From: Elioraea rosea | Lineage (GTDB): Bacteria > Pseudomonadota > Alphaproteobacteria > Acetobacterales > Acetobacteraceae | Direction of reading: 5' to 3' | DNA length: 51,804 nt | NCBI RefSeq assembly: GCF_007644105.1 | Contig: NZ_VFAC01000030.1 | Coordinates: forward strand, 1-51,804 | Part shown: positions 46,785 to 51,804 of the stretch, piece after piece | Layout: each line of letters opens with the position of its first letter | Position numbering within the stretch: the first letter of the stretch is position 1 | Notes under the pieces: generated by a model | What the model was told of the DNA's origin: nothing | What the model saw: the letters and a program-made list of their open reading frames with translations, nothing else | The model's database searches: none | Position numbers and translations under genes: made by a program

Positions 46785-47275
46785 GGCCGCAGCTCCGTGA
46801 GCACCAGCGTGGTGCGCGCGGCGCCCCCGTAGAGCCGGGCCTGTGGTCGTGCCATTCATGCGCATCGATCCTGAGGACGCACCAGCGCGGGCCGTGTACG
46901 CGATCGGCGAGGTCGTGCCGGCGGCCTCCTCGTAGTCGAAGCCAAGCGGCACCTCCCACGAAGCGTTGTTCGTCGCGCGACCGACCTGGACGCCGACGCC
47001 GTCTCGGAAGAGCGCCATCGCCGTATAGCCGCTGGCCGCGATGCCGAAGCCTAGGCAGGTGAGCCGAATTCGGTTGGTCACAGCCAGCGGCGTGTGGGTG
47101 ATGCTGAGGATCTGCGTCCCCTCGGTGACGAGGGGGATGGTGTCATCGCGGGGGATGGGCGTGGCGAGGTCTGCGTTCGCCAGGTACTCGGCATAGGCGC
47201 GGCCGACGACGCGGTTGGTGAACTCGTTCGCGCTCGTACCAAGATCGACGCCGCTCGCGCGCCCGGGGGATTACC
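46781..47275 (-). pseudogene. Phage structural (tail fibre/collar-like) protein, 5'-truncated and frameshifted
   Basis: On the minus strand: NEFTNRVVGRAYAEYLANAD, then LVTEGTQILSITHTPLAVTN, RIRLTCLGFGIAASGYTAMA and SSGSMRMNGTTTG, a beta-rich C-terminal domain of the kind found on phage tail or collar proteins. One extra base near 46838 shifts the frame; restored, it ends RLYGGAARTTLVLTELRP and TGA. The 5' end is cut near 47275, and the ~195 bases up to the amidohydrolase start show no gene. Confidence 0.7.
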
Positions 47276-47470
47276 GGCACAGGCTGCGTGGTGACCTGCT
47301 GAACTTTTCAGTAGCTTGGGGGTTTGGAGCTTTGTTGGCTTGTACGCCGTCTGGCTTGGGCGCGCAGGTCGCATGGGCGAGCAACGTCCTGCGTGCGTCA
47401 ACTTGCCGGCCTCCGGACGCCTGGGCGACACTCAGGATTTCGCGCAGGCCCTAACAGCGGAGCTCCTGCA

Positions 47471-48667
47471 ATGACCGCCGCCGACATCCTGCTCACCAAT
47501 GTCCGTCTGCCTGACGGCCGAGAGGGCATGGCGATCGCCGTCCAGGGCACGCGCATCGCCGCCATTATTCCCCCGAGCGGCCTCATGCCCCAAGCTGGTG
47601 TTGTTCATGACCTTGGCGGCGATCTCGTGCTGCCCGCACTGACTGACGGGCACATGCACCTCGACAAGACCCTGTTCGGCTTGCCCTGGATGCCGCATCG
47701 CGCGAAGCCCTTCCGCATGAGTCGCATCGAAACCGACCAGGAGACGCTGCCAGCCCTGCCGCTCCCAACGGCCGCGCGGGCGGGCGCGCTGATTCGCCGC
47801 TGCGTGGCCCATGGCACCGGCCATATTCGGACTCATGCGGACATCACCCCCGCCTTCAAGCTGAGTGCCCTCGAAGGCGTGCTGGCGGCGCGGGAGGCGC
47901 ACGCGCATCTCGCCAGCATCCAGATCGTGGCTTTTCCGCAGGCCGGCGTGATGCGCGTCCCCGGTGTCGCCGCACTGGTCGAGGACGCGATCCGCGCCGG
48001 CGCGGACTTGGTCGGTGGCATCGATCCATCCGAAGTCGATCGCGACGCCCGCGGCCAGCTCGACACCATCTTCGACATCGCCGAGCGACATGGGGTCGGC
48101 ATCGACATCCATCTGCACGAGCCGGGCGAGCTCGGCCTCTACGCTGTGCAGGAGATCTGCGCTCGTACGCGCGCTCTTGGCATGCAGGGAAAGGTGACGA
48201 TCAGCCACGGCTTCTGCCTCGGTGGCGTAGCCGAAAGCAAGCAGAAGGCAACATCCGAGCTCATGGCAGAAGCCGGCGTTGCGTTGGCGAGCCATGGCGC
48301 TGGCGGCGCCACGCTGCCGCCGCTCTTCGCGCTCGCTGATGCAGGCGTTCGCGTCTTCTGCGGTAATGACGATGTGCGCGACACCTGGAGCCCCTACGGC
48401 AACGGCGACATGCTGGAACGCGCGGCGATCATCGGCTGGCGCGTCGATGTCCGTCACGACACTCTGCTGGAGCAGTTGTTCGGAATGTGCTCTGCCGTCG
48501 GAGCAGAGGTCCTCGGCATCGCCGGCCACGGCATCGCTGCGGGAAAGGAGGCGAGTTTCTTTAGCATCTCGGCCGAGACCATCGGCGAGGCGATTGGCCA
48601 GCATCCGCCGCGGCGCCTCGTGTTCTTCCGAGGCCGCCTCGTCGCGCAGGACGGCTCCATCTTGTGA
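47471..48667 (+). CDS. Cytosine-deaminase-like amidohydrolase
   Basis: 398 residues of the metal-dependent amidohydrolase superfamily. After the short beta domain (ILLTNVRLPDGREGMAIAVQ) come the metal ligands and family motifs: DGHMHLDKT (about 58-66), HIRTHADIT, GIDIHLHEPGELG, VTISHGFCLG, and FCGNDDVRDTWSPYGNGDML with the catalytic Asp. These match the cytosine deaminase/N-isopropylammelide-type group, which deaminates or opens nitrogen heterocycles. Its presence near RidA fits a nitrogen-ring catabolic set (inference). Confidence 0.9.
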   Translation: MTAADILLTNVRLPDGREGMAIAVQGTRIAAIIPPSGLMPQAGVVHDLGGDLVLPALTDGHMHLDKTLFGLPWMPHRAKPFRMSRIETDQETLPALPLPTAARAGALIRRCVAHGTGHIRTHADITPAFKLSALEGVLAAREAHAHLASIQIVAFPQAGVMRVPGVAALVEDAIRAGADLVGGIDPSEVDRDARGQLDTIFDIAERHGVGIDIHLHEPGELGLYAVQEICARTRALGMQGKVTISHGFCLGGVAESKQKATSELMAEAGVALASHGAGGATLPPLFALADAGVRVFCGNDDVRDTWSPYGNGDMLERAAIIGWRVDVRHDTLLEQLFGMCSAVGAEVLGIAGHGIAAGKEASFFSISAETIGEAIGQHPPRRLVFFRGRLVAQDGSIL

Positions 48668-48772
48668 TCCCTGCGCGCATGGCAACCCTGAGCGTGCTCC
48701 CTGGGGCCGTGTCCAATAGAGTTGCGTAGGTCGCGGTGGCGCGGCGACGCCGACAGGCAGGACGGAACGCTG

Positions 48773-49314
48773 ATGAGTTTTCTCTACAACTACGTTTCGC
48801 TTGGCCTGGTGCTGCTGGCCATCCTGCTGCTGCTGGCCTGGCGCAGCCTCCGGCGGCGCGACTTTCGTGCGCTGGCCATCGTCGTTGCCGCGATCGTGCT
48901 GTGGGTGCCGTTCGAAATGAGCCGTCCGTTTGTGGGCACGGCTATGTCACTGGCACCGAGGTGCGGCGCGTGGAGCGGTCAACGTCGCCGCGCGAGACCG
49001 AGGATGTGGACTTCATCTACACGCGTGATTGGGGCGGCGACCAGCAGTTCCGCAATGAGGATTCCTGGCTGTTCCTGAAGCGCAACGCCGATGACGTGTA
49101 TGGCATCGCGAAATCGATCGAGGGCAAGCCTGGGGAGGCGCGCACCTTCATCGCCACCGGCGTGCGCAATTACCTGGCCTCGTGACATCCGAACCTGAGC
49201 TCGCTGAAGCCGACGCTGGCCTGGGTGGTGTTTGTTGCCCACTATCTGTTTTGGATCGCCGTGTTCGGCGGGTTGCTGCTGGCCTATCCGCGGGCCCGCC
49301 GACCGGCTGATTGA
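48773..49314 (+). pseudogene. Dead second copy of the DUF1523 gene
   Basis: Same length and ~90% identical to 18098-18640. One base is missing near 48935 (GTGGGCACGG for GTCGGCCACGG), shifting the frame after SRPFVG. In the shifted frame a Trp codon has become TGA at 49183-49185 (SWHPN to S-stop-HPN). The start region and C terminus (RARRPAD) are otherwise preserved, so the inactivation looks recent. Confidence 0.9.
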
Positions 49315-49379
49315 GGAGCGGGCTGCCACAGCGAGACCAAGGCGGTCCGGTCACGCTACGCGCTCTATAGCGCCTTTGC

Positions 49380-50585
49380 TCAGGACGCCACGGAGGCAGC
49401 GCGCTTTCGATCGAGATACGCCATGACCGGCGTGACCGCGATCCCGTGCATCACCACTGACAGGACGACGACGAGGCAAATGACCGTCCAGAGCGTGCCC
49501 CCACTGTCAAATGGGGCACGCCCGAGCGCGTAGGCGAGGTAGTAGAACGAGCCGAAGCCTCGGATGCCGAAGAAGGCGATGGCGGCTCGATCGCCTAGCG
49601 GCGGGGTCGTGCCGATCAGGCTGACGAAAGCAGCCGCGGGACGTACCGCAAGCAGCGTCACCAACGCGACTGCGATCATGGCCCAGTCGATCGACCCGAA
49701 GACCGAGCCCTCGGCGATCGCCGCACCGAAGCACACCAGGAGGAGTGTCATCGCCAGACGCTCTATCCGTTCGGCAAACGCGTGCAGCTCCTCGTGGTAG
49801 CTGTGAGCACGCTCCGCCGCGCGCAGGGTCACTGCTGCGACGAAAACGGCAACGAACCCGTAGCCGTGGATCATCTCGGCGACGCCATAGGAAAGCAGCG
49901 TCAGCCCGAGTGCGACCAACCCGTCATTCGTATCGGACAGCTGTAGCTTCGCCGGCAAGCTGAACGTGACGTAGCCGATGATGCGGCCCGTCATCCAACC
50001 GATCGTTGCACCCGCTGAAAGCTTCCAAACCACGTCGCCCACGAACCACGTGGCCAGCCAAGGCTCGCTCGTCTCTGCCGACAGCGCGAGCGCGATCGCG
50101 AAATGGACGAAGGGGAAGCTCAGGCCATCATTCAGCCCGGCCTCTGAGGTCAGCGCGAAGCGCACTGGATCCTCCTCGGCGGAGTTCGGCGGACCAACTT
50201 GCACATCGCTTGCCAGGACAGGATCGGTCGGCGCGAGAGTTGCGCCCAGAAGGACCGCAGACGCCGCTCCCAGGCCCAGAAAGGCCCAGCCGAGCGCCGC
50301 AATGGCGCCGATGGTCAGCGGCATCGCTATGGCCAGCAGCCGCCACGTCGTCATCCAGGTTCGAAGCCCTGGCGGCCGGTCCAGCTTCAGCCCTGCCCCC
50401 ATCAGTGAGACGATGACGACAAACTCCGTCAGCCGTTCGGTCAGCGCAAGGTTCTCTAGTGGATTGGCCACGCCGAGCATGGGCATCGGCGACCAGACAT
50501 AGGCCGCACCGATTGCGATGCAGACCATTGGCAACGACAGCGGGGCGCGGACGAGCAGAACCGGGAGCCATGCGGTCAACAACAT
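49380..50585 (-). CDS. NhaP/CPA1-type cation:proton antiporter
   Basis: 401 residues from ATG 50585, with about 11-12 membrane helices. Diagnostic stretches are GATLAPTDPVLASDVQVGPP (the TDP motif), FALTSEAGLNDGLSFPFVHF (the ND active site) and FFGIRGFGSFYYLAYALG. The family is CPA1/NhaP (Na+ or K+/H+ exchange). Conserved-looking protein (LYVLLFALAGGV) continues upstream in the same frame for 14 codons to an ATC at 50627 placed 8 bases after GGAG, so the true start may be that non-ATG codon. It stands alone, minus strand. Confidence 0.88.
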   Translation of the reverse strand: MLLTAWLPVLLVRAPLSLPMVCIAIGAAYVWSPMPMLGVANPLENLALTERLTEFVVIVSLMGAGLKLDRPPGLRTWMTTWRLLAIAMPLTIGAIAALGWAFLGLGAASAVLLGATLAPTDPVLASDVQVGPPNSAEEDPVRFALTSEAGLNDGLSFPFVHFAIALALSAETSEPWLATWFVGDVVWKLSAGATIGWMTGRIIGYVTFSLPAKLQLSDTNDGLVALGLTLLSYGVAEMIHGYGFVAVFVAAVTLRAAERAHSYHEELHAFAERIERLAMTLLLVCFGAAIAEGSVFGSIDWAMIAVALVTLLAVRPAAAFVSLIGTTPPLGDRAAIAFFGIRGFGSFYYLAYALGRAPFDSGGTLWTVICLVVVLSVVMHGIAVTPVMAYLDRKRAASVAS

Positions 50586-50730
50586 GACGCCGCCCGCCAG
50601 CGCGAAAAGAAGAACGTAGAGATCGATGGCCTTGCTCCTTAAGCACGGGCTCTTTCGTCACTATGGCCTCACGCACAACCTCATGCCGTCAAAGGGCGAC
50701 CATTCGTGGCCGTGTGAGCGTTCCGAGAGC

Positions 50731-50800
50731 AGCATTGTCTGGCGCGATGCCTTGTCGGAACAAAGTTAACGTCAGCGAGTGCGCTGCGGTTCGGGACGCG
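50731..50800 (-). pseudogene. Remnant E of the phage-tail gene (short)
   Basis: The minus strand gives NRSALADVNFVPTRHRARQC, matching NRSALADLVMVQQGIAP of the 46.4 kb copy before losing frame. The region 50640-51050 otherwise has no gene; it again precedes a helical/DUF3489 unit. Confidence 0.5.
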
Positions 50801-51055
50801 TGTGTTCACGACTGCATCAATGACTGCATGCCACGGCATCGCCAGCACGGTGAGCTGCGCCGTCGTCCATGGCGCCGAGCACGGACCGGCGCTGCTGACC
50901 ACTTAAACACTCGAGTGCCGGCACGGGCGCTCCGGGCTGGCGTGATCATGATGCGATCGCGGTCGCACGAAGATCGTAATGTCGTTGCTCTCTTCTCCGC
51001 TTCACTTTGCGGCCGCACAGAGCGACGTGTTGGTGGCACGGAGATGGAGAGAGCG

Positions 51056-51115
51056 ATGCGGGCTGGTCGGACGAAGAAAGCCTACCGTCGTCGCGGAGAA
51101 TTCGCGCCAGGCTGA
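51056..51115 (+). pseudogene. Internally deleted copy of the small helical protein
   Basis: MRAGRTKKAYRRRGEFAPG: the start (MRT-like) and end (DAYHRRGELAPG in the intact copy) joined with ~60 codons missing. It follows the same conserved upstream block (CTTCACTTT...GAGCGACGTGTTGG) and precedes the three-hairpin leader. Confidence 0.65.
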
Positions 51116-51143
51116 CCCGGGCGCAATGCGGGCGTCGCGCGCT

Positions 51144-51212
51144 GCCCCGGGAGCGGGGCTTGGGCTCGTAGGAGCCCGGTGGTCGGGCTCCGCCACGAGA
51201 GGAGCCCTGAAG
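51144..51212 (+). promoter_or_regulatory. Three-hairpin leader of DUF3489 gene (copy 2)
   Basis: GCCCCG/CGGGGC (51144-51159), GGGCTC/GAGCCC (51162-51177, loop GTAG) and GGGCTCC/GGAGCCC (51185-51207, 9-base loop). The last arm again includes GGAG (51201-51204), 8 bases before the ATG at 51213. The third loop differs in both length and sequence from copy 1 while all stems are intact. Confidence 0.65.
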
Positions 51213-51804
51213 ATGACAACCCTTTCCGATACCCACCTTCTGGTCCTGAGTGCTGCGGCTGCGCGCGACGACCGCCTGGTGACGAAGCACAAGCGCCTGC
51301 CTGGCGCGTCACTGCAGCGCGTGTGCGAGGCGCTGGCCAAGCGCGGCCTGTTGGCGCTCGCGGAACTCGACGCCCACGCACGCGAAATGCTGATCATCGC
51401 AACCGAGGACGGCCGGCGCGGCTTCGCGATCACGGCGGTCGGGCTCGACGCGATCGGGGGTGAGGATGTGACGGACGACCGCCCTCGCGACGAGCGCCTG
51501 GGCGTCGACCCGGCGCTGATCGATGGGTCGGCGGATGACGAGTTTCAGCCGCAAGCGCCCATCACCCCCGCGCTCACTCACAGCGACTCCGTGGATGCGG
51601 TGGAGGCGTCGACGGTCACCCCAAACGCGGCGGTCAGGGCCTGAGGCCACTCAGCGGCCTTCTGTGGGCCGTGGCGGCGGTGGTCTGCGCATGACTGCCG
51701 AAGCGGTGGTGGCGGCCTGGGAGGGCGGCAGCGACGTCACCCCTGCGATGGTGGCACTGAAGGCCGCGCTGGCCCCTGCACCCAAGGCTTCCCGGGGGCC
51801 TCGT
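51213..51804 (+). pseudogene. DUF3489 family gene, second copy, split by a frameshift (runs off the end)
   Basis: The N-terminal part (51213-51644, 143 residues) is collinear with the 21.4 kb copy. It ends at a TGA (51642-51644), where four extra bases relative to the other copy shift the frame. The C-terminal half resumes in another frame near 51691 (MTAEAVVAAWEGGSDVTPAM) and is cut by the window end. From about 51695 the DNA is identical to 21935-22032 base for base, so the two copies exchanged sequence or duplicated recently. The lesion is not at the same place as in the other copy. Confidence 0.7.

Noticed and set aside
44866-48685. Long minus-strand frames opposite the FAD oxidoreductase and the amidohydrolase
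   Set aside because: Shadows produced by GC-rich codon use; the plus-strand proteins carry cofactor and metal-ligand motifs.

Overview
The window is high-GC (about 65%) DNA from an alphaproteobacterium. Codon use, the mix of ECF-sigma, FixJ-like, ArsA and DUF1523 genes, and the copper-resistance genes suggest an Acetobacteraceae (Roseomonas-like) genome. That placement is inference; no rRNA or other marker gene is present. Intact metabolic and metal-resistance genes alternate with stretches of decayed prophage, defence and mobile DNA.

Layout. 0-1.8 kb: an exported protein (partial, minus strand) divergent from an ECF sigma / anti-sigma pair; both directions carry GGAAT-N16-CGTC promoter-like sites. 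1.8-5.0 kb: broken phage-tail genes, a 45-residue repeat peptide gene, a fused remnant, a dead SAM-domain adenylate cyclase and one copy of a 238-bp repeat. 5.1-6.6 kb: an MFS exporter. 6.7-17.3 kb: a copper island with a minus-strand CueR-controlled unit (copZ-like, CopA split by an amber codon, cueR-like) and a long plus-strand unit (Spy-like protein, response regulator, histidine kinase, DUF411, DUF305, two tiny proteins, second Spy-like protein, CopB-type ATPase). 17.3-22.2 kb: dead MFS gene, DUF1523 gene, small TPR genes, phage-tail remnant, a second repeat peptide, a Cys-rich small protein, a small helical protein and a broken DUF3489 gene behind a three-hairpin leader. 22.2-29.1 kb: a decayed block of primase remnant, HsdR-N/RAMA-like protein and a large NACHT-like NTPase broken by nonsense codons and a frameshift. 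29.1-31.9 kb: a hybrid histidine kinase flanked by two direct copies of the same repeat. 32-35.5 kb: thiolase, AhpD-like protein and full-length ArsA. 35.8-36.8 kb: FGE-sulfatase-domain lipoprotein. 37.2-48.7 kb: a winged-helix/NTPase/TPR regulator divergent from a catabolic-looking set (Tat-exported hydrolase, aldehyde dehydrogenase, SnoaL-like, RidA, FAD oxidoreductase, cytosine-deaminase-like amidohydrolase), interrupted by FixJ-like and phage-tail remnants. 48.7-51.8 kb: dead second copy of DUF1523, a NhaP-type antiporter, and another copy of the helical/DUF3489 module running off the end.

The best candidates for something undescribed are (1) a recurrent accessory module, found two to four times in different states of decay: minus-strand phage-tail end, then a plus-strand peptide carrying two GKVRLGGI-type repeats, then a small helical protein, then a DUF3489 gene; and (2) the DUF3489 leader, where three perfect hairpins stand in a row and the last one buries the Shine-Dalgarno sequence, identically built at 21.4 and 51.2 kb.
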